Positions 18,717 through 31,600 of a DNA stretch of 64,000 bases are shown here, in pieces; position 1 is the first letter of the stretch; the number at the start of each line of letters is the position of its first letter. This DNA is from Streptomyces spinoverrucosus (GTDB taxonomy: Bacteria; Actinomycetota; Actinomycetes; Streptomycetales; Streptomycetaceae). The notes below the pieces were generated by a model. It was not told the origin of the DNA. It searched no databases and saw only the letters and a program-made list of their open reading frames with translations. A program made the position numbers and the translations under genes. The DNA is taken from NCBI RefSeq assembly GCF_015712165.1, contig NZ_JADPZX010000001.1, forward strand, positions 620,001 to 684,000, given 5' to 3'.

Positions 18717-19868
18717 CTACCCCGGATTGAGGACGTCCGCGTACAGGCGGGCCGTGCGCCGGGCGACCGTGTCCCAGCCGAACTCCCCCACCGCCCGCTC
18801 CCGCCCCGCCTCACCCATCCGCCGGGCACCCTCCGCGTCGGCGAGCAACGCGTCCAGGGCGCGGGCGAGGCCGGTCTCGAAGTCGTCGTCCACGGGCACC
18901 AGCAGGCCGGTCTTGCCGTCGGCGACGACCTCGGGGATGCCGCCGACCTGGGAGGCCACGACGGCGGTGCCGCAGGCCATGGCCTCCAGGTTGACGATGC
19001 CGAGGGGCTCGTACACCGAAGGGCAGACGAACACCGCCGCGTGCGTGAGGAGTTGGATCACCTCCGGGCGGGGCAGCATCCGGCGGATCCAGTGCACGCC
19101 GTCGCGGACCCCGCTCAGCTCCTCGTACAGATCACGGAACTCGCGGTCGATCTCGGGCGTGTCGGGCGCGCCCGCACACAGCACGACCTGCGCCGACGGG
19201 TCGATGTGGCGCACCGCGCGCAGCAGTTGGGGGACGCCCTTCTGCCGGGTGATGCGGCCGACGAACAGCACGTACGGGCGGGCCGGGTCGACGCCGAGGC
19301 GGTGCAGGACGTCGGTGCCCGGGTCGGGCCGGTAGAGCTCGGTGTCGATGCCGTTGTGCACGACGTGCACGCGGGCGGGGTCCAGCGCCGGATAGCAGGT
19401 GAGGATGTCCTCGCGCATCGCGCCCGATACGGCGATCACCGCGTCGGCGGCCTCGATCGCGGTGCGCTCGGCCCAGCTCGACAGGGCGTATCCGCCGCCG
19501 AGTTGCTCGGCCTTCCAGGGGCGCAGCGGCTCCAGGGAGTGGGCGGTCATCACATGCGGGATGCCGTACAGGAGTTTGGCGAGGTGGCCGGCGAGGTTGG
19601 CGTACCAGGTGTGGGAGTGGACGAGTTCGCGGCCCTGCAGCGCGGCGGCGACGGAGAGGTCCACGGAGAAGGTGCGCAGGGCGTCGTTGGCGCCGTCGAG
19701 AGTGGGCCAGGGCCGGTGGCGGACCACGCCCTCGCTGCGGCCCTCGCCCCAGCAGTGCACCTCGAGATCGACCAGGGAGCGCAACTCCCGTGCGAGGAAC
19801 TCGACATGGACGCCCGCGCCGCCGTACACGTCCGGCGGGTACTCCCGGGTCAGCAGTCCCACTCGCAC
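18717..19868 (-). CDS. glgA: Glycogen synthase GlgA / maltose-1-phosphate synthase GlgM (GT4)
   Basis: 383 residues, GT-B fold of family GT4, shorter than enterobacterial GlgA. N-terminal REYPPDVYGGAGVHVE, a VHNGID turn near 190, donor-site FVGRITRQKG and the EX7E-type segment CPSVYEPLGIVNLEAMACG near 290. Mycobacterial orthologues (GlgM) use ADP-glucose and glucose-1-phosphate to make maltose-1-phosphate for the GlgE alpha-glucan pathway; older annotation calls them glycogen synthase. Which activity dominates here cannot be told from sequence. First gene of a glgA-glgC pair; GTG start at 19868. Confidence 0.88.
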   Translation of the reverse strand: MRVGLLTREYPPDVYGGAGVHVEFLARELRSLVDLEVHCWGEGRSEGVVRHRPWPTLDGANDALRTFSVDLSVAAALQGRELVHSHTWYANLAGHLAKLLYGIPHVMTAHSLEPLRPWKAEQLGGGYALSSWAERTAIEAADAVIAVSGAMREDILTCYPALDPARVHVVHNGIDTELYRPDPGTDVLHRLGVDPARPYVLFVGRITRQKGVPQLLRAVRHIDPSAQVVLCAGAPDTPEIDREFRDLYEELSGVRDGVHWIRRMLPRPEVIQLLTHAAVFVCPSVYEPLGIVNLEAMACGTAVVASQVGGIPEVVADGKTGLLVPVDDDFETGLARALDALLADAEGARRMGEAGRERAVGEFGWDTVARRTARLYADVLNPG

Positions 19869-19951
19869 CCGGAACCCCCTGTCTCAGCGGCTGGTCCCTT
19901 CATGGTCACCCAGATACGGCGCGGGCGGAAGACCACCGGATGGCCGCCGAG

Positions 19952-20680
19952 TTAAGCCGCGGGCGGCCGGGGGAAACAGCAGTCGCCGCAGACGCCTCCG
20001 CCGGGCACGCGGTAGTACAGACAGCAGCTGCGGCGCCGGAACGCGGTGCCGGTGAGCGTGCCGGTTTCGCGCAGGAGCGGGTGTGTGAAGAGCTCGGCGG
20101 TCAGTGTGCGGGCCCGGGCGGCGGTGTCCGTACGGTCGTTGGCCCGCGCCCAGCGGTCCAGTTCACGGGCGGCACCCGCCAGCGCGGAACCGGCGTTGCC
20201 CCACAGCAGGCCCTGCGCGAGCCGGTAGCGGTCGCGCAGGGTGGCCGCCAGGGGTTCGAGGTGACCGTGCAGCACGATGTCGGCGAGGGTGGTGGCGTCG
20301 CCCGGCAGCGGGCGCACTTCGGTGAGCCACAGGTCGTCGGGGGCGGCGGCGTCGGCGTCCCACCGCAGCAGGCGTGGGTCGAGGTCGGGGGTCCGGCCGT
20401 ACAGGGCGGCGCAGCCGAGTGCCGCCGACCAGAGCCGGGCCGTGAGGCCCAGGTGGGCCACCGATGCGGCGATCCGGACTTCCGGGGCCCGCAAGGCCGT
20501 CGCCACCTTCCGGACACGGAAAGTTATGGGATCTCCGTGAACATCCGATGCCGCGCCCGCGTATGTCTGTGCGAGGGTCGGCAGCGACTCCGCCGGGGCG
20601 TGTGCCGTGCCTGCGACCGTGCGCAGGACGAAGAAGCCGCCGAGCGACCGTAGGGCGGTGAGGTCGGGGTCGAGGTCCAC
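19952..20680 (-). CDS. FhuF-like [2Fe-2S] protein, possible ferric-siderophore reductase
   Basis: About 242 residues. The C-terminus holds the unusual cysteine cluster SCCLYYRVPGGGVCGDCC characteristic of the FhuF family [2Fe-2S] site, where a CC pair replaces the usual spacing. FhuF-type proteins reduce iron bound to hydroxamate siderophores in the cytoplasm. The start is uncertain: GTG at 20680 (VDLDPDLTALR) gives the usual N-terminus, while a TTG at 20698 sits closer to a GGGGGA site. Divergent from the DMT transporter gene; no siderophore genes are next to it. Confidence 0.72.
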   Translation of the reverse strand: MDLDPDLTALRSLGGFFVLRTVAGTAHAPAESLPTLAQTYAGAASDVHGDPITFRVRKVATALRAPEVRIAASVAHLGLTARLWSAALGCAALYGRTPDLDPRLLRWDADAAAPDDLWLTEVRPLPGDATTLADIVLHGHLEPLAATLRDRYRLAQGLLWGNAGSALAGAARELDRWARANDRTDTAARARTLTAELFTHPLLRETGTLTGTAFRRRSCCLYYRVPGGGVCGDCCFPRPPAA

Positions 20681-20908
20681 GAGGAGCAGTAGTACCAAGT
20701 TCCCCCGGAGCGTGGGCCTGCGGGTGTCACTCCCTGGTAGCCCACCTTGGGGATGACAGGGGTACGGACGTACTCCATCGGCAGTAGGGCCTATTGCGTG
20801 CTCAGGTACGACGACGGGAACAGCGCGACAAGGCATCGTGTTGGTCATGAAAGCCGACCGTTCGCCGCGCCGGGCCCACGGCCCCCGCCACCCGCAGAGG
20901 AGCAGGCC

Positions 20909-24907
<3,999 letters not shown>

Positions 24908-24949
24908 GACCGTGGCGGGTTCGGTCGTACTGCGGGTGCGGGTAGGTGA

Positions 24950-25030
24950 GGGCTGGTCGCGCAGTTCCCCGCACCCCTGAGGGCGTGGCGGTGGGCGGCG
25001 TTCGCAGACGCCCACCGCCACGCCCTCAGG
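24950..25030 (+). terminator. Dispersed-repeat-type hairpin, 22-bp perfect stem, downstream of gnd
   Basis: Bases 24976-24997 and 25009-25030 are exact inverted copies (CCTGAGGGCGTGGCGGTGGGCG and complement) around an 11-base loop. Directly before is GGTCGCGCAGTTCCCCGCAC, a text I know as a frequent intergenic repeat in Streptomyces genomes. It probably ends gnd transcription and also the minus-strand peptide gene to its right. Confidence 0.75.
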
Positions 25031-25240
25031 TCAGTGGTGGTCCGGGTTCCGGGTTTGGGACCGGCTCCGGGCCCGGGGGGATCGGGGACGGGTTCGGTTC
25101 CGGGACCGGGCGGGGGCCCGGTGGCGGTTCCGGGATCGGGGACGGGGGAGGCGTGGGTGCCGGGGGTGGTTCGGGGGCGGCACGGGGTGGGGCTGCGGAC
25201 CCGGGGGAGGTGGAACCGGTTCGGGGTGCGGCTCGGTCAT
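25026..25240 (-). pseudogene. Small proline-rich protein, probably frameshifted
   Basis: ATG at 25240 has an excellent GGAGG site 5 bases upstream. The first 26 residues are proline-rich (MTEPHPEPVPPPPGPQPHPV). As read, the frame then becomes Arg/Asn-rich and stops at 25031. The other frame from about 25160 continues the same character (APTPPPSPIPEPPPGPRP ending EPVPNPEPGPPLT, stop at 25026). Adding one base to the G-run at 25162-25166 restores one continuous Pro/Glu-rich protein of about 71 residues. Either a real mutation or a homopolymer sequencing error. Function unknown. Confidence 0.55.
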
Positions 25241-25325
25241 GGTGTCCTCCGGCCAGTCGGTGAACGTCGGCTCTGGACTACTCCCCGCGTACCCGGCGCC
25301 CTGCGCCGTCAGTCACCCGCCGGAG

Positions 25326-25970
25326 TCACTCCGTGGCCCAGGTGGGCTGTCGCTCGGCCGGATCGATGGCCGTGCCGGCGGCCGCCGCCAAGCCCGGCCG
25401 GGGGCTGGACAGGACCGGAACGGTGGTCGTGGTCAGCCGCTGGGCCGGTGTCATGGAGGCCTGGGCGAGGACGATCGCGTCGGCGTCGGTGATCGTCCTC
25501 GCCCAGGGTGGCGATCCGGCGGTCGTACTCGCGTGTGTCGCCCGCCGTGCGGTGGATCCAGGCGTTCTCGACGAGCAGGGTGCGCACCGAGACGGGGCGG
25601 CCGGCCCGTCGGGCCTCCTCCTCGACGAGCGACACCGTGGGTGCGAAGGTGCTCGCCACCGTGGCAAGGACGACGATCCGCGGTCCGGCCGCCACGGCGG
25701 CGGCCGCCATCGGGCGGTCGACACGCAGCACCGGCACCCTGGCTCCGGCGGCGGCCGCCTCCGCGACGCCGCCGATGCTCGAACAGGTGCACAGCACGGC
25801 TTGGGCGCCGTGGGCCACGGCCTGATCGAGTACGGCTCGTACGTCGTCCGCGACCGACTCGGGACCGTCGTGCCCGGCCCTGGTCAGCAGGTCCTCGTGG
25901 ACCAAGTGCCGCAGCTCCAGGCCCGGATGGGACCGCCGCCAGGAGGGTCACGAGATTCAGTGAAGCCCAC
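25326..25970 (-). pseudogene. Decayed Asp/Glu racemase-family gene
   Basis: Three reading frames must be joined to recover one protein. SLNLVTLLAAVPS (about 25965-25928) leads to SHPGLELRHLVHEDLL and on through AVLCTCSSIGGVAEAA, PVLRVDRPMAAAAV and RTLLVENAWIHR; then near 25495 the frame shifts again to TITDADAIVLAQASM, ending at 25326. The CTCSSIGG and IVLAQASM segments carry the two family cysteine/serine positions. With two frameshifts and no clear start, it cannot make a complete enzyme. It lies head-to-head with a purU fragment. Confidence 0.7.
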
Positions 25971-25993
25971 GCTCGTGCAGGGCCGCCGACGAG

Positions 25994-26104
25994 CCGGTCA
26001 TTATCGGCCGTGACGTCGAGGCACAGGGACTCGCCCGCGCCGTCGAGTGGCACAGTGAGAGCCGGGTGCTGGTGAACGGGAACTGCACAGTGGTCTTCCG
26101 CTGA
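25994..26104 (+). pseudogene. 3' fragment of a purU-like gene
   Basis: The last 33 codons read [20 protein letters not shown] then [12 protein letters not shown] and stop at 26104. This is the C-terminus of formyltetrahydrofolate deformylase: the intact purU of this window (43311-43409) ends GRDVEAQVLAHAVKWHSESR, VMVDGNRTVVFR. Similarity fades left of about 25994 and the frame closes at 25961. It is a remnant of a second purU copy, next to an IclR gene just as purU and iclR belong to one regulon further right. Confidence 0.75.
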
Positions 26105-26205
26105 CGGGGCGGGCCGTGCGACCATGCGGACGGCCGGATCCGGTCGTTCCCACCGTCTTCCACGGCCCCTGCGGGACCTCATGGAGCCCCACGGAGACCC
26201 ATGCG

Positions 26206-26230
26206 TATAGTTGCGCAATGGGCAACTATC
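26206..26230. promoter_or_regulatory. Promoter -10 box and autoregulatory dyad of the first iclR gene
   Basis: TATAGT at 26206-26211 is a good -10 element only 7 bases before the ATG at 26218, so the mRNA is probably leaderless. A dyad TATAGTTGC-N7-GCAACTATC spans 26206-26230, overlapping both the -10 box and the first codons. Its core GTTGC-N7-GCAAC (26210-26226) equals the operator found at the choline and betaine genes. Confidence 0.65.
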
Positions 26231-27015
26231 CCGCAGATAGCGAAACAGCGGCTCCCGCGGTGAACGGGGTGCAGTCCGTCGACCGCGCCGTCAGCGTTTT
26301 GGAGATCCTCGCCCAACGTGGCGAGGCGGGCGTCAGCGAGGTGGCCGCCGAGATGGACGTCCACAAATCGACCGCGTTCCGGCTGCTCGGGGCGCTGGAG
26401 GCGCGCGGCCTGGTCGAGCAGACGGCCGAGCGGGGAAAGTACCGGCTGGGTTTCGGGATCGTACGCCTCGCCGGCGCGGTCACGGGCCGCCTCGACATCA
26501 CCCAGCAGGGCCGGCCGGTGTGCGAGCGCCTCAGCGGGGAAATCGGCGAGACCGTCAACATCGCGGTCCTGCAGGAGCACCACGCGGTCAACCTGTACCA
26601 GGTACGCGGCCCGGGCGCGGTCGGCACGCACAACTGGGTCGGACAGCTCACCCCGGTGTACGCCACGTCGAGCGGCAAGATCCTACTGGCCCATCTGCCG
26701 GAGAAGGAGCGGGCCGCCGTGCTCGCGGAGTCGGGGACGCAGAAGCTGACGCCACACACCCTGACCTCCAGGACCGAGCTGGAGAAGAATCTCGCCGAGG
26801 CGCGCGAGCGCGGGTACGTGGTGGCGCTGGAGGAACTCGAGGTCGGGCTGCACGCCGTGGCCGCCCCGATCCGCTCCCGCGACGGCGAGGTGATCGCCGC
26901 CCTTAGCGCCTCCGGCCCCACGTACCGCTTCACCGAGGAACGCATGCACGAGCTCGCACCCGTGCTGATCAGGGGCGCGGAGGAGATCAGCCGCCGGATG
27001 GGCTGTCTGGGCTGA
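26218..27015 (+). CDS. IclR-family transcriptional regulator (paralogue 1)
   Basis: 265 residues. N-terminal winged helix at about 18-75 (SVDRAVSVLEILAQRGEAGV, VHKSTAFRLLGALEARGLVE) and a C-terminal effector domain (WVGQLTPVYATSSGKILLA, SGPTYRFTEERM). It has the same length as, and is nearly identical over long stretches to, the regulator at 47002. The predicted transcript is leaderless and the operator covers the start codon, implying autoregulation. Flanked by decayed genes, yet this gene is intact, which suggests it is kept for a function, probably control of the choline/betaine/one-carbon island. Confidence 0.88.
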   Translation: MGNYPADSETAAPAVNGVQSVDRAVSVLEILAQRGEAGVSEVAAEMDVHKSTAFRLLGALEARGLVEQTAERGKYRLGFGIVRLAGAVTGRLDITQQGRPVCERLSGEIGETVNIAVLQEHHAVNLYQVRGPGAVGTHNWVGQLTPVYATSSGKILLAHLPEKERAAVLAESGTQKLTPHTLTSRTELEKNLAEARERGYVVALEELEVGLHAVAAPIRSRDGEVIAALSASGPTYRFTEERMHELAPVLIRGAEEISRRMGCLG

Positions 27016-27031
27016 GGCTCCGCAGGGGCGC

Positions 27032-27987
27032 TCAGCCCAGCAGCGACCGCTCCGACGCTCCCGCCCCGACGCCCAGCGGGCCGTCACCCGTACCGCGCCG
27101 GCCGTCGAAGCGACATCGTGCACGCGCAGGCACCAGACGCCCTGTGCGGCGGCGAGCACGGACACCGCAGTCGTCGCCGCATCCCGCAGCCGTGCTGGGC
27201 ACGGTTGTCCCGTCGTCCGGTCCGCCGGCAGACGGCCCAGGAACGACTTGCGGGACGCGCCCACGAGGACGGGATGGCCCAGGGCCACGACGTCCCCGAG
27301 GCGGCCCAGCAACTCCCAGTTGTGGTCAGGCGTCCCGGCGAAGCCCAGCCCGGGGTCCACGACCAGGCAGCCGGGCGGCATCCCTGCCTCCAGCGCGACC
27401 TCGATCCTCAGCCGCAGCTCGTCGAGCACATCGGTGACGACGTCGTCGTAGACGGCGTTCGCCGCATCCCGGCGGAGTGCCCACGCCAGTGCGTCAGCAC
27501 GTACGGCGTCCCCCCGCGCGCCATCAGTGGCAGCATGGCGGGGTCGGCGAAACCCCCTGAGACGTCTTGACCAGCCGGGCACCGCGTCCGGCGCGCGCGG
27601 GCGGCGACCTCGGCCCGCATGGTGTCGACACTCACGATCGCCCCCGTGGCGGCAAGTTCCCGGACGACGGGCAGGACGCGGCGCAGCTCCTACTCGACCG
27701 GCGGGCGTGTCGCGCCGAACGAAGCGAGACAGGGGTCCCTCCGGACGGAGTCTGGGGGAGGGTCGGCTCACCGCCCACGTCCACGATGTCCGCTCCCTGC
27801 TCCAGCAGCGCGAGCCCGTGCGCGACGGCCGCGTCCGCGGCGAACGACAGCCCGCCGTCGGAGAACGAGTCCGGGGTGACGTTCACGACGCCCATGACCA
27901 GCGTCCGGCCGGGCCGCGGGAGCCCGTGCGGGCGGAGTTCGGACGTCCCGGGTGCGGAGGGGTGGTGGCGTCAGCCGTGACGATCAC
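27032..27987 (-). pseudogene. folP: Decayed dihydropteroate synthase gene (folP)
   Basis: Reading the minus strand with frame changes recovers most of a dihydropteroate synthase: start GTG at 27987 (VIVTADATT), LVMGVVNVTPDSFSDGGLSF, GLALLEQGADIVDVGGE, then DTMRAEVAARA, DVSGGFADPAMLPLMA, TPYVLTHWRGHSAGM, VVDPGLGFAGTPDHNWELL and HPVLVGASRKSFLGRLPA. At least four frameshifts are needed, and the region after DVGGE has lost the STRPG motif to a repeat-like insertion (27715-27765). Not functional; a working folP must exist elsewhere. Confidence 0.85.
27715..27765 (-). repeat. Small repeat-like element inserted in the folP pseudogene
   Basis: About 50 bases (GACAGGGGTCCCTCCGGACG, then GAGTCTGGGGGAGG) interrupt the folP homology exactly where the conserved STRPG motif should be. 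The text resembles a dispersed Streptomyces intergenic repeat (GGGGTCCC...CCGGACGAAGTCTGGGGGAG) that I recall from other genomes. Its ends are weakly inverted. Presence inside a former gene suggests it moved or was copied there. Confidence 0.5.
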
Positions 27988-28031
27988 AGGGCACAGGCTT
28001 CGATGGGTATGGCGAAACTCGGTGCACAAAG

Positions 28032-28066
28032 CCCTGTGGGAGCCCCTCGACGGAGCTCCCACAGGG
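28032..28066 (-). terminator. Rho-independent-type terminator of the dimethylglycine/sarcosine operon
   Basis: CCCTGTGGGAGC and its exact complement form a 12-bp stem around an 11-base loop, 27 bases after the soxG stop. It closes the minus-strand transcript that begins upstream of 36567. Confidence 0.75.
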
Positions 28067-28093
28067 GTGGCGGGGCGATCCCGTCCGTGTCGC

Positions 28094-28696
28094 TCAGACG
28101 TATTCCGTCGCCGCGTCGAGCAACCAGTCCGCCAGATAGCCGGCGAACGACGAGCGGACCAGAACCCAGAATCCGGCCCTGGGTTCGTTCCGGGCGACCA
28201 GGACTACCTGCGTGCGGCCCAGTGTCGTCTGGGCGCAGCGTCCGGAGCCGAAGGCCCGTGGATGCAGGTCCAGCGGGCAGCCGTGGGCCAGCAGGTCATG
28301 GGCGCGCGGGCCCGTGACGAGGAGCGTGGTGCGCTGCGCGGAGACGTCGGTGACGGAGACCGGCTCGTCTCCCGCGGCTTCTCTGATCCGGCTCTCCAGG
28401 TCGCGCTCACTTCCCGGCGGTGCCACCAGCAGCCACTCGTCCGGGCCGAGCCACAGCGCGGTCAACTCCCCCGCGCGGACGACCGTGTTCGGCTGGAGGG
28501 GCAGTTGCAGGTCCAGTGCGAGCCCGACGGCTTCCGCCGCGGCTCCCTTGGCGTCGAGGCGCACGTTGAGCTGGGCCAGGAAGGGGAGTTCGGCCAGCCT
28601 GATCGCACCCCCGGACGTGCGTGTCGCGGCGGCCAGTCGCTCCGCGACCTGCGACAGCGGGCTGCGGAGCGGGGCGGTAAGGACGGTCTCAGCCAT
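28094..28696 (-). CDS. soxG: Sarcosine oxidase gamma subunit
   Basis: 200 residues. Contains the gamma-subunit segments LAELPFLAQLNVRLD, LGPDEWLLVAPPG and DVSAQRTTLLVTGPRAHDLL. The gamma subunit packs against the T-protein-like half of SoxA in the heterotetramer that oxidises sarcosine to glycine and transfers the methyl carbon to tetrahydrofolate. ATG at 28696 overlaps the end of soxA by 8 bases. Last gene of the operon, followed by a 12-bp terminator stem. Confidence 0.9.
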   Translation of the reverse strand: MAETVLTAPLRSPLSQVAERLAAATRTSGGAIRLAELPFLAQLNVRLDAKGAAAEAVGLALDLQLPLQPNTVVRAGELTALWLGPDEWLLVAPPGSERDLESRIREAAGDEPVSVTDVSAQRTTLLVTGPRAHDLLAHGCPLDLHPRAFGSGRCAQTTLGRTQVVLVARNEPRAGFWVLVRSSFAGYLADWLLDAATEYV

Positions 28697-31600
28697 CGCG
28701 GCGGGCTCCCTCGGGGTCGTAGAGGACAGGGCCGGCGACGGTCACCGGCACCAGTTGGTCGCCGACGGGGGCGTACAGCCGCTCGCCGATGCGGTCCCGG
28801 CCGCCCTTGATCAGGGCGAGCGCGAACGTCCGTCCGAGGGCGGCACTGCGATAGCTGGAGGTGACATGGCCGAGCATCGGGACGGGCGGCGTCGGCAGCA
28901 CACCGTCGGCGACGAGGTGGGTGCCCTCCGGGAGGAGGGTGCCCGGGTCCTCGGGGAGCAGGCCCACCAGGTGCTTGCGGTCGGGGCGGGACGTGTCCGC
29001 GCGGGCGTAGGACCGCTTGCCGATGAAGTCCGGCTTCTTCTTGGACACCACCCAGCTCATGCCGAGGTCCTGGGGAGTGACGGTGCCGTCGGTGTCCTGG
29101 CCGATGATCGGGTAGCCCTTCTCGGCCCGCAGGACGTGCATGGTCTCCGTGCCGTACGGGGTGATGCCGTACGGGGCGCCGGCCTCGTACACGGCCTCCC
29201 ACAGGGCGAGGGCCTGCCACGGTGACACGTTGATCTCGTAGGCGAGTTCGCCGGAGAAGCTGATCCGGCAGACTCGGGCCGCGATGCCGGCGACGGTCGT
29301 CCCGCGCCAGGCCATGAACGGGAAGTCGTCGTTGGCCACGGCGAGTTGGGGTGCCAGCGAGCCGAGTACCTCGCGGGACTTCGGGCCGACCAGGGCGACC
29401 GTGGCCCACTGCTCGGTCACGGACGTGCAGTGGACCTTCAGCTCGGGCCACTCGGTCTGGAGCCACTCCTCCATCCAGTCCAGGACGACGGCCGCGTTGC
29501 CCGTCGTCGTGGTGACCAGGAAGCGGTCCTGGGCGACGCGGATGACCGTGCCGTCGTCGAAGACCATGCCGTCCGGGCGGCACATGACGCCGTAGCGGAT
29601 CATGCCGACCTTCAGGGTGCTCATCATGTTGGTGTAGAGCCGGTCGAGGAAGACACCGGCGTCCGGGCCCTGGACGTCGATCTTGCCGAGGGTGGAGGCG
29701 TCCATGAAGCCGACGCTCTCGCGGGTCGCCCGGCATTCGCGCAGTACGGCGGCTTCCATGTCCTCGCCGTCCTGCGGGTAGTACCAGGGGCGCTTCCACT
29801 GGCCGACGTTCTCGAACAGGGCGCCGTGCGCGACATGCCACTCGTGGATGGCGGTCGTGCGGACCGGGTCGCTCAGCGTACCCCGGTCGCGGCCCGCGAG
29901 GGCGGCGAAGGACACCGGGGTGTAGGGCGGGCGGAACGTGGTCGTGCCGAGCGCCGAGATGTCCACGCCGAGCAGCTCGGCCACGACGCCGCCGGCCAGG
30001 ACGCCGGAGGTCTTGCCCTGGTCGTTGGCGGTGCCGGCGGTGGTGTAGCGCTTGGTGTGCTCGACCGAGCGCAGACCGGCGCCGGTCGCGCGGGCCAGGT
30101 CGTCGACGGTCACGTCGCGTTGGAGGTCGACGAAACGGGGGGCGTCGTTGCCGCCCGGCACGACGTACACGTGCATCGGCGCCGTCTGCCGTGGCTGTGC
30201 GGGCACGTCCGGGAGGCGGGGCGTCTCGGACGTGTACCCCTCGGCCTCGACTGCGCGGGCACCGGCTGCCGCGCCCTGTGCCAGGACCGTGGCCGGGTCG
30301 AGGACGCCGCTCGCGCTGCCCACGACCTCGACCGCCTGGCGGCAGCTGTCGGGAACGAAGGAGCCCAGCGTCTCGTCGTAGCGGAGCTTGCCGCCGGACT
30401 GGCTGAACAGGTGCGCCACCGGGTTCCAGCCGCCGGAGACCAGCAGCAGGTCGGCGGCGAACTGCCGCTGTCCCGCGGACTCTCCGTACGGCGCGACGGT
30501 CACGGCGGTGAGGCGTGCCTCGCCGTCCGTGCCGGTGACGGCGTGCCCGGCCAGCACGTCGATGCCGGCCGCCCTCGCGCGCTCGGCCCACTCCCCCGGC
30601 TCGGGGCGGGTGTCGACGATCGCCGAGATCGCCAGGCCTGCCGGGGCCAGGTCCAACGCCGCCGCGTACGCGCTGTCGTTGGTGGTGAAGACGACCGCGT
30701 GGCGGCCGGGCAGGACGCCGTGACGGTTGACGTGCGCGCGGGCCGAGGAGGCCAGCATCACTCCGGGGCGGTCGTTGTCCGCGAACGCCAGCGAGCGCTC
30801 GTGGGCGCCGGTGGCGAGGACGACCCGGCGGGCGCGGATGCGCCAGACGCGTTCGCGGGAGACGTTGTCGGGGGCGTCGGCGCCGAGGTGGTTGGTGCGG
30901 CGTTCGACGGCGAGGAGGTGATTGTCGTCGTAGTAGCCGAAGACGGTGGTACGGGGCAGGACGCGGACCTCGGGGGCGGCGTCGAACTGCTCGGTCACCT
31001 CCCGCACCCAGTCGAGGTGTTCGCCCGTGCCGAGGAGGCTCCCGCCGGGTTCCGGCTGGTCGTCGGCGAGGATGACGCGGGCGCCGCTCCTCGCTGCCGC
31101 CGCCGCTGCCGCGAGGCCGGCCGGGCCCGCGCCGACGATCAGCAGGTCGCAGTGGGCGTGTACGGCGTCGTAGCGGGCGGGGTCGGGGTCGGTGGCGAGG
31201 CGGCCCTGGCCGGGGAGACTGCTTGCGACCAGGCCGTCGTAGAGCTCGACGGTCGTGGCGGGCAGCATGGGCTCGGGGAAGGGTTCCTCGATCTGGACGA
31301 CCGCGTTGGGCTCTTCGACGCCGGCCGAGAAGATGCCGCGCGGGCGGCCGAGCTTGATGCTGGTGCCGGCCTGGACGACGCCGTTGGCGAGGAGGGCGGA
31401 GGCGAGGGTGTCGCCTCGGAAGCCTTGGTATTCGGTGCCGTCGAAGGTGAAGGTGAGGGGGGTGTCGCGGTCGACTCGGCCGCGGGTTCCATGGCGGAAG
31501 GGCTGAGTCCCGCCCCCGCCGTCCCTACCCGTCCCATCCTGGAGGGGCTGCGCCCCTTCCACCCCGCCGGGGGGCTCCGCCGCCTGGACCCCCGTCGGCC

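Noticed and set aside
16373..18730. 785-codon open frame on the plus strand across the repeats and glgC
   Set aside because: It runs antisense to glgC and through low-complexity repeats, without ribosome site or recognisable domain.
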